A stretch of 64,000 nt of DNA from Dendrophyllia cribrosa (lineage: Eukaryota > Cnidaria > Anthozoa > Scleractinia > Dendrophylliidae), in assembly GCA_024195265.1 (NCBI GenBank), contig JAJLRJ010000013.1, positions 20,443,021-20,507,020 of the forward strand. Reading direction: 5' to 3'. The translations under genes and the position numbers were made by a program. This document shows positions 42,104 to 54,552 of the stretch, piece after piece. The notes beneath the pieces were generated by a model. It saw only the letters and a list, made by a program, of their open reading frames with translations, did not search any database and was not told the DNA's origin. Every line of letters begins with the position of its first letter. The first letter of the stretch is position 1.

Positions 42104-43847
42104 TTAAGAGTGAGTCCACCATAGGACCAGGCAAGTGTGGCACAAGCCATCTCTCCGATTTCTACCAAACTTTGCCAGTATAAAGGTTTCGATAAAAGAT
42201 TTAAAAATCCAAAGTAGTTTACGTCTGCCATTATTCCAAGAGGAACTGGGCACCCCCATAGTTATTTAGTGGCAAAACCCCTAAAATTATCATATATTTA
42301 GTATAAAATGCATACAGTTGTAACACTCACAGGATATAAAGGAATTCATTCAAACATTACATGTGTAATGTTTGTCCCTAAAGTAACCTCCAAACACAAT
42401 TTCAAGAGAAATGGTATAGCAGCTGTCAATCAACAGACGTTAATCATTAACCCTGTCACACAACATTTCAAATATGTCAAAAAATGATCGATTTGAGAGG
42501 AAATTATCTCTAATGAGAAAACTTGTTCTAACGAGATAATAGCACTCTAAATCAAATCTATCCTAGAACTTTTAAAAACAGTTAAAAAAGTTTTGGCCTC
42601 AATTTTAACCCGGTGAATAATTTAAACCAAAGTTAATACATAAACCTCAAATTCAAACTCGAAGAGTTACTTCTATTCACGTTTGTAACAATAATACAGG
42701 ATGTTGAAAAGGAATAAAAGGTCGATTTCATATAAAATGAAACGGAATTATAGGTCTTAATAATCGAAAGGATAAGAAATAAACTAACAAAGAATTATTC
42801 ATGCAAAAAAACAGTCACGCAACAGTCCAAAACATTTCAAAGGAATTGGAAACATACTTGATTATGTAATATTCAATCGCATGTAAAAATGGTTTTTTTA
42901 GTTTTCATTTGCTTGAAAATGAGCTTAGAAAATAAAGCCTGAAAGTTTGGGTCAATCGCCACATGCATTTTTAAAACTAGTCTAACAGCTTTTTTTATGC
43001 ACAAGGCAACTATTTTAGTACATCGGCAAGCATGTCACACAATCTCTAAAAGGTTGCTTACATCTGACGTCTCTATTAGCCGGCCCAAAACAAACTCTGG
43101 TTGTAATTATATAATTACCTTCAGAGCAAGAAGCCAGACTTGCTAAACACTTAACTTCGCCAGTATTTTATCCAGGTGCCACGTGAAATGCCGTAAAGCA
43201 TGTCAAAGCAAATTCCAATTCCACCTCCGAAAATGCAGTGTATCAAAATACCAAAAATTGCTCATGAGCTGGCTATTGAGTACATGTCCTAGGCATGTAA
43301 GGCATGTATCCATTGTGAAAAAGACAAAAATATTTTATGTTAAAAGATATGGATGCCAGCAGAACATACCTATAACCGCAAACGGACCAAAATATAAATT
43401 TGTACCTGCGAGCGTGACAGGATTGAGTCCTACATCATACTGGTCAGCGTTAGGTGCCACAAGACTACCAGTGGTCGAAGCAACGCAAAACCGAAACACA
43501 ACTAATTGCTCCTCACATTTATGTAAAGAAATATGTTGGATACATTGAAAACAATAATCTAACTTTTGTATTCATACTCCATTATGTTAAAAAAAAACTT
43601 TAAATTTCTCTGCTGGTTTACTTCAAGAGAAAATAATCATTTTCTCTTGGTTTTTAGTACTACCGTAAAGAGTCAAATTCTTGCAGGACTTTGAATTTGC
43701 GACTTTTTGTATTTTGCGGGATGTAATTTCTACGATTTTGAGAGAGACTGAATTTGCCTGAAGGAAGTTTATTTTTACGATAGGCAACAAAAATTGTATC
43801 AACATAATTGGTATTAAATTAGAGTTTGTTTTCTGAGACAAATGCCC

Positions 43848-44022
43848 CTATTCACAAATGGCGGCTGAGTTTTTATTCGTTTATATTCATGCTTATCAGC
43901 CCAACTAGCCTCGTTAGCATGTGCAAAATTCAAACGAATTTTTGCTCTAAAATGAGGCTAGTTGGGCTGATTAGCATGAATATAAAAGAATAATAAAACG
44001 GCCCCCATTTGTGAATAGGGTT
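43848..44022. mobile_element. foldback MITE family F, copy 2
   Basis: Same family as 9838-10021 (gctgattagcatgaatataa and inverse). It lies inside the left arm of the 5.9-kb element and is absent from the right arm, so it inserted after the arms formed. Confidence 0.8.
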
Positions 44023-44573
44023 TATACAGGTGTACATGCAGTCCCGGCATGCAGTACTACATAAATTTTTGAATATTGTCAGATTATCACAATAGGTATG
44101 AACTGCTCTCTTGTCGGACTGTTGAAATCAACGCGATTTTCAATGCTTCGAAATGCTGGTGGTAATGTTAATTTTAAAGGAAAGAAGAACTCTACGGGTA
44201 GTGAAGTTGGACTTTAACAGTCTTCTAATTGATATCTTCCGCTTGGCATAGCTTTAATAGATTTAATAGCTTCTTTAACAACTGTTCTACATTTTACAAA
44301 AAGCGACTGGTATAGTCCTTCAAAACTGTGAAGGGTCGTGACCTCCATTGCATGCATGAACGAACAAAAGGAGAACTTCTCAATTAAAATTAAAACGTTA
44401 AACTTTTGATCAAATGGTTACCTACTCACGGCACAGTATCTTATATCCTAACTTGTACTCCCTGTTTTGAGCTAGTCTTCCTCGGCGATAAATAAAGAAA
44501 ATATTATTCGTTTCTCAAACGATTCGTGACATAAACATGAAAGCTGAGATTTGTTTAATATGGTTGACTTTTA

Positions 44574-44976
44574 CTACCGTGCGAGCAGAGTCGAGTGCAA
44601 GAATGTTGCAAAAAAACCTCGTATTTTCAAACGCGTATGGTTGACCATCCTGTGTTGAGGTGTTTCTGCAGGTTGTTGAAGGTCACATTTTTTAACACAT
44701 TCTTCTTCTGGACAGGAAAAGCTAACTTCCTCGTCTTGATCGATGATCTGGCATTCGTCGGGTAATGCATCATCTTGATTGGATTGTGTATCTTTTCCAC
44801 AGCTGCATTCTCCATTTGACAAAGAGGTGAGTGCGACTGCGCCGACCTCTTTGTCTGGAATTCCGAATTCTTCCATAATTTTCATGTTGGTAGCTTCTTG
44901 GGGAGGCTCCGTTTTCATTAGCTGTGCATTGGTAAAGTACTTTCCTTGGCCAACGTCGTATACCTATGTCCTTCCA
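44574..44976 (-). pseudogene. transposase-like/C2H2 gene, 3-prime fragment
   Basis: The frame reads TNAQLMKTEPPQEATNMKIM and later EVSFSCPEEECVKKC, which resembles the start of a C2H2 finger, before losing similarity. The piece joins the fragment at 45709-46040 once the MITE between them is ignored, but with an extra small frame change near 44950. It resembles large multi-copy zinc-finger/DDE-type genes common in cnidarian genomes; that likeness is judged by eye. Confidence 0.5.
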
Positions 44977-44977
44977 A

Positions 44978-45706
44978 CACGGTTGGCACAGATTCAATCA
45001 AAATCGCTCACCATTCGCGTGCTAACAAAATGTCGGAAATCAGGGGCCCATCAATTTTCGAAATGTGATATCTTTGGATCTCATCAACATATTAACGAAC
45101 TTTTTTCACTTTTGAAATTATTATGGCGTGTACTTTCAGAAACTGTCATCAGATATCCCATAATACTAATTTCAAATTTTGGCGCCATCTTTGTGACGTC
45201 ATTTTCCCGCCAAAATACTTGAAATTTAAAAAACAAAAAACATACGATTTTTGCGAATGATAACTTCTATATTGTTGTAAAATTTCAGCTTCCAAGGTTC
45301 AAAACTGTTAAAGTTGAATGAAGCGCAAGTTTTTCAGTCGATTTGATTCTAAATGACCTTTGACCCCCGCAAATAATGTGCGGGGAGTTCAAATTTTGAA
45401 ACGTCATATCTTTTGATCGGATCAACGTATTTACGAGATTTTTTCAGTTTTGAGATGCTTGCGGCGAGTGCTTTCAGAAATTGTCATTAGATATCCCATA
45501 ATACTAAGTTATTTTTTGGGCGCCAAATTTATGACGTCATTTTCCCGCCCAAAAAATGCAAAAATGGAAAAACAAAAAATATCAATTTGTGAAAATGATG
45601 AGTTCTGTGCTGTTGTGAAATTTCATGTTAACAACATCAAAACGGAAAAAGTTATTATTATATCGCGAAATGTCGAGCGATTTCGAGTGAATCTGTGCCC
45701 ACCGTG
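44978..45706. mobile_element. 729-bp MITE family E, copy 2
   Basis: It begins CACGGTTGGCACAGATTC and ends GAATCTGTGCCCACCGTG, with AA on both sides, and is over 95 percent alike to 8258-8987 by eye. It interrupts the transposase-like gene. Confidence 0.85.
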
Positions 45707-45708
45707 AA

Positions 45709-46040
45709 ACCCTTTGACCGTTGGAATGAAACTTAAAATTGATAAAGGCTTGTATGCGTGGAAACGAATGTTTGGCCATACTTTGACAGGAGTCGTTGAC
45801 CATGGAAACAGCTACATAGCATCCTTTCACTCCACCAAATGAATCAAGGGTAGCCTTCATATCATTCGCTGCTTGCATGTCATGAACTTCATTGATAAAT
45901 CTACGTAAGCGGGTTTTCTTTGCAGCGATCTTGCGGTCACATACATGTTTACTAGCTTGTCGATCGCTGGAGTCATACCTTTGGACCTTTACACCAGTAC
46001 GTTTGCCAAGGCAAGGGCAATGCATAAGGAACAAAACCAC
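45709..46040 (-). pseudogene. transposase-like gene, 5-prime fragment
   Basis: The frame contains CDRKIAAKKTRLRRFINEVH, MKATLDSFGGVKGCYVAVSM and FINFKFHSNGQRV. The Cys-Asp-Arg followed by a basic helix, and the F-x-F-H-x-N-G-x-R-V motif, look like the region after the second catalytic Asp of a DDE-type nuclease. It is cut off by the MITE at 45706. Assignment tentative. Confidence 0.5.
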
Positions 46041-48330
46041 CCTAAGCGTAAATGTTCTCTCTGCATATTGTCAGTGGTTATCCATGGGTAAATAGAGGCC
46101 AGTTGATGGGCTGGAGTGGAGAGGGGGCGGGTGGGCTGTTGTGGATTATGTTTTTTAGGGACCTCCTTTTGGTATGAAATTTTTTGCGGGTCCAATTTTT
46201 TGCAATTACAAAAATAAGTTTATGTAAAATTTACTATCGTAAAACCTTTTTTCCCTATAAAATTAACATTACCACTGGCATTTCGAAGCATTGAAAATCG
46301 CGTTGATTTCAACAATCCTAATTTAATACCAATTATGTTGTTACGATTTTTGTTTCCTATCGTAAAAATAAACTTCTTTCAAATAAATTCGGAGTAATAA
46401 ATTACATCCCGCAAAATACAAAAGTCACAAATTTAAACTCCAGCAAGAATTTGACACTTTACGGTATTACAAGTAAACAAGAGAAAATGATTATTTTCTC
46501 TTGAAGTAAACCAGCAGAGAAATTTTATGGGTTTTCTTTAACATAAAGGAGTATCGATACAAAAGTCAGATTATTCAACATTTTTCTTTGCAAATGCAAG
46601 GATGAATTTCTTTTGCCATGAGCCTGGTTTTGCGTTGTTTTGACCACTGGTATTCCTGTGGTACATAACGCTGACCAGTACGATGTAGGACTCAACCTGT
46701 CACGCTTGCGTGTATACAAATTTATATTTTGGTCGACAGTCATTTTGGTCCTTTTATTGCGGTTATTGGTATGTTCTGCTGGCGTCCAGAGCTTCTAACG
46801 TGACACTTGTTGTCTTTTTCACACTGACAAGGGATACATGCCTAGGGTTTGTACTCAATTCCCAGCGCATGAGCAATTTTGGTATTTTGATACACTGCAT
46901 TTTAGGAGGTGGATTTGGAATTTGCTTTGACATGCTTTACTGCATTTCACATGGCACCTGGAGAAAATACTGGCGGAGTTAAGTGTTAGCTTGTCTGGCT
47001 TCTCACTCCAAAGGTAATTATATAATTACAACCAGAGGTTGTTTTGGACTGGCTAATAGAGACGTCAGGTGTAATCATGTAAGCGACCTTTTAAAAGATT
47101 GTGTGACATATGCTTCCCGATATAAACCGTTGCGTTGTGCATATAAAAGCTGTTAGATTATTTTCTTACCTCATTTCCAAGCAAATGAAAACTATAAAAC
47201 TATTTCTACTTGCATATTAATATTGCATAATCAAGCATGTTTTCAATTACTTTGAAATATGTTTTGGACTGTTGCGTGACTGTTTTTTTTTTTGCATGAA
47301 TAATTCTTTGTTAGTTTATTTCTTATTCTTTCGATTATTTAGACCTATAATTCCGTTTCATTTTATAGGAAATTGACCTTTTATTCCTTTTCAACATGCT
47401 GTATTATTGTTACAAACGTGAATAGAAGTAACTCTTCGAGTATGAATTTGAGGTTATGTATTAACTTCGGTTTAAATTATTCACCGGGTTAAAATTGAGG
47501 CCAAAAATTTTTTAACTGTTTTTAAAAGTTCTAGGATAGATTTGATTTAGAGTGGTATTATTTCGTTAGAAGAAGTTTTCTCATTACAGATAATTTCCTC
47601 TCAAATCGATCATTTTTTGACATATTTGAAATGTTGTGTGACAGGGTTAATGATTAACGTCTGTTGATTGACAGCTGCTATACCATTTCTCTTGAAATTG
47701 TGTTTGGAGGTTACTTTAGGGACAAACATTACACATGTAATGTTTGAATGAATTCCTTTATATCCTGTGAGTGTTACAACTGTATGCATTTTATACTAAA
47801 TATATGATAATTTTAGGGGTTTTGCCACTAAATAACTATGGGGGTGCCCAGTTCCTCTTGGAATAATGGCAGACGTAAACTACTTTGGATTTTTAAATCT
47901 TTTATCGAAACCTTTATACTGGCAAAGTTTGGTAGAAATCGGAGAGATGGCTTGTGCCACACTTGCCTGGTCCTATGGTGGACTCACTCTTAACTATTCT
48001 TGGTTTGCACAGCCGTCATAAAAATTCAAAAATCCAAACTTTACATCCCACAAAGCTGTTTCTAACATGGTAGGTGTAAAGGTTTAAAATGCGTCATGCA
48101 ATTCGTCAACCGTGAAAATACTCAAAATTGAACCATTTGAAAGTTATTTGTACATTATAAATGCTTTTAAGCCGATTTAATGGGACTTACAGTGAATCCA
48201 ATCTTTTTTGATGAGATTTTTGTGGCCCATGTTAGTGTAATTTCAGATCACACTCGACGTAATACTAATATTTCTGGGATCAAACCATTTCCTTAAACAA
48301 CAAACAAGATAAAGAAAAAACAATTCTCAC

Positions 48331-48466
48331 CTTACTGTCGACAGCTTTTGGCCTGTTGACTCTTATCACCTTCACTGATTGGCAGACATCAATCACTTGT
48401 TCTGTCTTGAGCCGCTCTATGATGGAAAGAATGGCACAGAAGGTACCACTCCTGCCGACACCATTG
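48331..48466 (-). CDS. RPTP D2 exon 6
   Basis: Continues SNGVGRSGTFCAILSIIERL to RPKAVDSK. The Arg of the P-loop is kept. Acceptor TTCAG, donor GTGAGA. The next exon should begin near E-Q-Y but was not found in the 340 bp to the left, beyond which the 5.9-kb transposon starts. Confidence 0.9.
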
Positions 48467-48874
48467 CTGAAAACACAAAACGCAGGCAAGATGTTTAGTC
48501 ACTTCAAATTGCCAGTTCAAACAAATGTTTAAAATTTATTTTTGTGTATTTTTCAGAAGGAAAAATGTGTTTAGGAACCTGTCTAAACCGTTTTTTAATC
48601 CGATCAAGGGAAAACGATTTTTTGGCCGTTTCCAGCTACACCGTAAAACGATCAAATAAGGACGCGCGTGATAAGTAATACTATATGGACAAATGCGGCA
48701 ACTTTAGTTTATCACATCTCTTTTGAGATGTATTTTCTTTCCAATGCTTGATAGGGAACGATCAGGGAAAGTTAAAAAAAATATCGTTCTCCCCTACCAC
48801 TCGATTTAACAGAATCTTACAAAGCAACGATGCAAAACAGTACAATGTAAGTGAAACAAGGGGAAAATAGTAAC

Positions 48875-49029
48875 CTGCACTGCACAATAACGGGTGCATT
48901 GTTGCAATTTCTCTGCGAACGATCCACCATGTTAATCAAGTCCAGTATACACTGTGGATTTGCTGGGATATCCTTATCAGCCCAGCCGGTGACTTGGTAA
49001 TGGTGAACGCGACGAAACACTTTAGGGTC
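48875..49029 (-). CDS. RPTP D2 exon 5
   Basis: Encodes RRVHHYQVTGWADKDIPA and ends VIVQC plus two bases. W-A-D replaces W-P-D and Q-C replaces H-C, as in weakly active or inactive D2 domains. Acceptor TTCAG, donor GTTACT. Confidence 0.9.
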
Positions 49030-49934
49030 CTGAAAAAAAATATATATTTCAACACGAAAACTCGTTATATAAAGGGACTTGTCCCTTCCTACTTGCGGCA
49101 ATATCTGATTAAATTTCATGTTTGCAACTCAAATCACTTTCCGACAATATAATAAATAAATAAATAAATAAATAAACGACAATTTCATTAACCCTTTCAC
49201 TCCCAGAGTCAACTATGGAGACACCAAATATACTTCTAACTTTTAAGGCTGTCAACGAAATCCTATGATGTGACCATTCAAATGAAACCTATTCAGCAGT
49301 ACTTTTGCATGGTACCACTGTTCTAACTTTTGAGTCTGTGGACGAAATCCTATGGTGTGACCATTCAAATGAAACCTCTTCAGTAGTACTTTTGCATGGT
49401 ACCATTTGTTTTTCAATATTTTATGAATAAAATTTTGAATTTTTCTTAAATTTTGATGATTAAAAATAATTAAAAATAACGACACTAGGTAACAATATAA
49501 GTTTACTGTAAATTCAAATAGATAACATAACAAGGTTTTACAAGTATAAGGGTAAAGACTACATACACAGATGATTCCGAAATCTTTAACAGAAAACAGA
49601 AATCTTCGCTGATTGAAAGCTATTTTTCATTAACTGTTCATGGACAATGAATCTTGATAGTATTCCTTAACAGTGCGCCATCGTATGTTTCCAGTAGCTG
49701 CATGTACAGGACAGAACCAAGCTCTATCCCCGTATGGTTGGGCGACTGTTTCGCCGCTTAACATAATGTTTTTGACTATGAAAGACGTTTGCTTTGTAGA
49801 AAGGAAAAGTGCAAGTGCTAATCCCGCTTTTGTAGGATTCATCCATCTGCAAAATGGACACATGATACCTGTAATTTAATATTAACTTATCATCGATAAC
49901 AATGCATAGAACTACAGAACTCCAGTAGTTATAC

Positions 49935-50057
49935 CTTTTTCTTAGCAACCGTCAATTCCCTTTCTGAAATGTCCTGAAATATTTCATGAGACGTTGTTTC
50001 AATGACAAATTGGCCGAAGTTAATAGAGCCTTCAGATGGCCAGTATATGGGGTATAC
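49935..50057 (-). CDS. RPTP D2 exon 4
   Basis: 41 codons, VYPIYWPSEGSINFGQFVIE to ELTVAKKK. Acceptor TCCAG, donor GTATAA; phase 0. Confidence 0.88.
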
Positions 50058-50139
50058 CTGGAATAAACAAAATGTGTAAAGACACGATTCTAGCACTGAC
50101 AAAGTTTAGAGCGGAACCTTTACTTTGGGACACCTCCAT

Positions 50140-50602
50140 TAAGGGAACACCTTCATTGATGGGGCACATCCATTAATGGGACACATCCATTAAGGGAACA
50201 ACTCCATTAAGGGGATACCTACATTAATGGAACACCTCCATTATGGGGATACCTACATTAATGGAACACCTCCATTAACGGAACACCTTCATTAATGGGA
50301 CACATCCATTAAGGGGAGAACTCCATTAATGGGACACATCCATTAATGGGACACATCCATTAATGGGACACATCCATTAATGGGACACATCCATTAAGGG
50401 GACACATCCATTAAGGGGACACCTCCATTAAGGGAGCACCTCCATTAATGGAAACACCTTCATTAATGGAACACATTCATGGGATGATGGGAGACATCCA
50501 TTAAGGGGACATCTCCATTAAGGAGACCACTCCATTAAGGGGACACCTTCATTAATGGGACACGTCCATTAAGGGGAAAACTCCATTAAGGGAACACCTC
50601 CA
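50140..50602. repeat. minisatellite 1, unit about 16-18 bp
   Basis: More than 20 variants of a unit like ggacacatccattaat. It is separated from minisatellite 2 by an inserted TTAA-type MITE. Intron of the phosphatase gene. Confidence 0.9.
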
Positions 50603-50606
50603 TTAA

Positions 50607-51123
50607 CCCTATTTTGCCCGGGCTTTTTAAGAGTTCCTGAGCCTAGGGGGGGGGGGGGGGGGACACATTGTGCCCCCCCCCCCTCTCGTAACTTCAAGAA
50701 CATTAAGGCTATGACAATGAAACCTAGAGGGTACATAGTACGTCCAAAACTGTCTCTTTTGCGGTCCGCACAATGAAACGATGACGTCATATGACGTAGT
50801 TATTAGTTCTACGGCCGCCATCTTAGATTTCTGAAATTTTTCAAAACCTCTTAAAAACCGTCCAAATTGACTCAAAATTAATCAAAACCAATAAATAAAC
50901 GCTAAATGACGTAAAAATGTAAAAGTTATACCAATAAATATTGTTTTTCTTTATTCAAAGGTAAAAATATGCAAATTTCGAAAAACATAGCTGTCAAAAT
51001 ATTGTTGCCTTGGAAACATCAATTCACATGATCAATAAAATGTCATATGAAATTGTTGCCAGATAAATTTTAGGAAAAGTCAGAAAGTTTGATGGCGTTT
51101 GATTGTATATTAGCAAAACAGGG
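50607..51123. mobile_element. piggyBac-like MITE, 517 bp
   Basis: TTAA flanks both sides (50603-50606 and 51124-51127) and the ends are CCCTATTTTG and CAAAACAGGG. CCCT ends at TTAA are the piggyBac hallmark. It sits inside the minisatellite. A related copy begins at 54601 after TTAA. Confidence 0.8.
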
Positions 51124-51127
51124 TTAA

Positions 51128-51895
51128 GGGGACACCTTCATTAATGGAACACCTCCATTAAGGGGACACCATTGTGGGGGGAGCTCCATTTTGGGGGGAG
51201 CTCCATTATGGGGACACCATTATGGGGGGAGCTCCATTATGGGGGGAGCTCCAATATGGGGACACCATTATGGGGGGAGCTCCATTATGGGGGGAGCTCC
51301 AATATGGGGACACCATTATGGGGGGAGCTCCATTATGGGGGGAGGTCCATTGTGGGGACACCATTATGGGGGGAGCTCCATTATGGGGGAAGCTCCATTA
51401 TGGGGACACCATTATGGGGGGAGCTCCATTGTGGGGACACCATTATGGGGGGAGCTCCATTATGGGGACACCATTATGGGGGGAGCTCCATTGTGGGGAC
51501 ACCATTATGGGGGGAGCTCCATTTTGGGGGGAGCTCCATTATGGGGGGAGCTCCATTATGGGGAGAGCTCCATTATGGGGGGAGCTCCATTGTGGGGACA
51601 CCATTATGGGGGGAGCTCCATTATGGGGGGAGCTCCAATATGGGGACACCATTATGGGGGGAGCTCCATTATGGGGGGAGGTCCATTGTGGGGACACCAT
51701 TATGGGGGGAGCTCCATTATGGGGGAAGCTCCATTATGGGGACACCATTATGGGGGGAGCTCCATTGTGGGGACACCATTATGGGGGGAGCTCCATTAAG
51801 GGGACACCATTATGGGGGGAGCTCCATTATGGGGACACCATTTTGGGGGGAGCTCCATTATGGGGGGAGCTCCATTATGGGGACACCTCCTTCTC
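51128..51895. repeat. minisatellite 2, G-rich units
   Basis: Alternating units of ggggggagctccattat and ggggacaccattat. It is open in all three forward frames for over 200 codons, a by-product of the repeat unit. Confidence 0.92.
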
Positions 51896-52060
51896 CATCA
51901 ACCTATCGTGACTAACGCTGGTTACCCAAACGATCCCAGAAAGCCTAGTGCCGACAGCTGGTGCTGAGTCTCCCAGATGGTTTTGGAGTGGCGAATTGGG
52001 GTAAAGTGGAGGTGAGGATTAAAGAAGCAAGCTCAAAATTCACTGAGATATTTTTAGTAC

Positions 52061-52195
52061 CTGTCCTTTCTCTTTTTGCTCGTTCAGCATGACAACTGTT
52101 CCAACACTGTAGTCCCAAACCATCCTCCAGAAATCTTCAATTGTGTTACTCAGGGGAGCTTGTGTCAGTATGAATGAACTTCGCTCCCTGTAGGT
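52061..52195 (-). CDS. RPTP D2 exon 3
   Basis: 45 codons with SSFILTQAPLSNTIEDFWRM and ending NEQKEKGQ. Acceptor TTCAG, donor GTACTA. Confidence 0.9.
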
Positions 52196-52468
52196 CTGAA
52201 GGAAAACAAAGAGAGGAAGTATATTTTACAAAGTCTAGGTGATGTCTTCAGATAACTTGGAGGTCGAAAGCAAAAGGGTCTTGCCGGGTGACTTATTTTC
52301 CTCAATTATTTCAGAAGTTTTCTTTGTTGAACCATGAACACGAGCATAACTACATGCCAGTTTTTCAGTTTAAGGTATTTGTCATTTGGCAAAAAAGCTG
52401 AAGAAATCCAGGGCTTGAAACATTTCCCCATTGTGACTACTGCTTGGAGACACAACAATTCTACTTAC

Positions 52469-52536
52469 ATCAACAAATGATGCATTGATGTAGTTGTTAT
52501 TCTCGTCACCCTTCAGAACTACTCTTGAGCCATTTA
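52469..52536 (-). CDS. RPTP D2 exon 2
   Basis: Encodes NGSRVVLKGDENNNYINASF. Acceptor TTCAG, donor GTAAGT; phase 1 to 0. Confidence 0.87.
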
Positions 52537-53498
52537 CTGAAATATGAATAGAAACGCAAAACTTTTATCATTGAAAAACACAGATTAAGGGGGACATGTC
52601 ATGAGGATTGTTGTTTTTTAAATAAGCTAAGGAGTAAAACTTAATGGGCCGGTTATTTAAACGAAGTTTAGACGGTGTTTAACAAAACCGCAGTCTAAAC
52701 CAATTTCAATCTGGCCAACTTCAATATTTAAATGTTATTAAATGTAAACTGTGTCCAGAAGGCATAAAGCACAGACTAGAAAAACATTTATCTACTTTAA
52801 ATGACCCACTTATAAAGAGACGTAAAGGTCCATAATTGTCTTAAACCGCAGTCTAAGTTACACTTCGTTTAAATAACCGGCAAAATACGTTTGTTTATAA
52901 AATAATGTTCCGAGAACACTAATGGGAAGATATTTCAAAAAATTTCAAAAGGGAGAACAAACCATAATCAATTTTTAGCGATTTTTCCAAGACGCAACAG
53001 AAAAGCTCGTAAAAATTGGCCCAAGTTGCAATCAATTCCATCCTGGCCAGCTGCAGTCCAACACACTTGTTTTTACTCGAGTGAGGTGCAGAACGAAGCA
53101 TGATACAATGGGATGTATTGTTTTTCATTGAGATAAAAATATGATTTCCATTTCATTAAACTAGTTTTCTGCAATCCTGCACCTTAGTGTTTTACTCTTA
53201 GAGCACTAGTAGAATATTTTCAAAGAAAACTGGGTCATTATTTTTTGGGTTTCTACTGATTTAAATATGTCTTTTGGGACAAAAGCTCCTTTAAAACAAC
53301 CAACAACAACAAACCACGGCGGGTTGAGTTTGTTCTAACTTCTACTACTTTATAGATCCTTAAAATAGATCCTTCATAGTCTTTTCCTTTTTCAAACTCC
53401 AAAATAGCGGCTTAAAATCCAGAGGAGAAATGTTCAGCGCTCGCTACACAAAGACGGACGCCTGCAATAAAGGCAGAAAAATGAATGGTTGCTCTTAC

Positions 53499-53601
53499 AA
53501 GGCACTATGTCAGGGAATCTGTTCTTGGAAGCATTCTCGGGCTTGAGACCAACGCCATTCTCTCTATCAGCAACATCATCCGCAGTGATGAGTTCTAAGC
53601 G
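53499..53601 (-). CDS. RPTP D2 exon 1
   Basis: Encodes RLELITADDVADRENG and ASKNRFPDIVP. Where active domains have K-N-R-Y-x-x-I-x-P-Y, this reads P then L across the next splice, so the phosphotyrosine-binding Tyr is lost. Acceptor GACAG, donor GTAAGA. Confidence 0.85.
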
Positions 53602-53948
53602 CTGTCGTAAATAAGTTGAATAATAAACTTACATTAAGTCCATTAATACGTAAGGGCATAAGTCATGTCTTATCTACGTGTAAGAAGTGATTTGCAAAGA
53701 CGCGAACATGGCTCTGAGCTGTCCTTACAAGTGGATAGCTTTTTCAAGCACTCCCCCTTGTATGAAAGCCACAGTCTCATAAATGAGCTTGTAATACTAA
53801 CTAGTAAAGTTGTTATTGTGTTAACCACTTCACTTCACTGCCTTGATACGCATGCAGTGTGGTTCAACGTTTTGAGTCTGGATAAAAAAAACTAAAGTCA
53901 AGCTATTCAAATACATTGATGTAATTGATGTAATGCTGCTGTTCATTA

Positions 53949-54220
53949 GAGCGATTTCCAATTGAGTGTCGAAAGTAATTTCGCAATTGTTTTGGTTTTG
54001 CATTGCTACGCTTTGTGATTGGCTAAAAAATCTCGCGCCACTTTCTTATCCAATCAGAAGTAAAACCAATAGTAACTTGCGCGCACACGTTTTCCCGCGC
54101 TTGACGCCGGCTACATGTATTTACTTCAAGGTCTGATAGGTTTATTGGATTGTCTGCCTATGTTATGATTGGCCAGAGTTGTTACTTTTGTTTAAGTTTT
54201 ACGACACTCAAGTGAAAACC
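53949..54220. mobile_element. MITE family G, copy 2 (inverted)
   Basis: Reverse-oriented relative of 39811-40090, with shared cgcgccactttctta and gcgcttgacgccggctac. Intronic. Confidence 0.65.
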
Positions 54221-54402
54221 TCCTTTTGCTGTAGAGGGTGACTATAAACCAGTAGAAATGTAGACAAAATTCATGGGTGTCACCATTCAAATAAACGCTA
54301 CTGAGTAGTACAATTTTGTAGCTCTGTTTATTTGCTGTACAATACGGCTCAGTCTAACGTTTCAGTCTGTGGATAAAGTCCTAGATGTTAGCAAGATTTT
54401 AC

Positions 54403-54552
54403 CTGGTATTCCAAAGCAAGGCCAGATATTTTGGTGTTAGGATTCACAGATGCCAGCTTTTTAACGGCGATACGGATATCATGTGCTGGGATCTCTGTGT
54501 TACCACAAGTTATTGCTTCAAGTAAAGCCATGTAAATGAAACCGTACTGCTC
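54403..54552 (-). CDS. RPTP D1 exon 6 and linker
   Basis: 50 codons from EQYGFIYMALLEAITCG to KISGLALEYQ, the end of D1 and the start of the D1-D2 linker. Acceptor AATAG, donor GTAAAA. Confidence 0.9.

Larger units (their letters stand above)
42104..47993. mobile_element. 5.9-kb DNA transposon with long inverted arms
   Basis: The outer ends are TTAAGAGTGAGTCCACCATA and its inverse. The arms match over about 1.75 kb (42104-44190 against 46248-47993), with the left arm enlarged by a MITE at 43848-44022. The centre (44190-46248) holds a broken transposase-like gene, itself split by a MITE at 44978-45706. The arms are diverged but align throughout. I cannot name the superfamily securely. Confidence 0.75.

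Noticed and set aside
49630..49863. 77-codon minus-strand frame in a phosphatase intron
   Set aside because: No domain is recognised and the phosphatase frame passes from 49935 directly to 49029 in phase; it may be chance or a transposon fragment.
51172..51915. Three long overlapping open frames (about 200-247 codons)
   Set aside because: All derive from a minisatellite in an intron; all three frames being open is a property of the unit.
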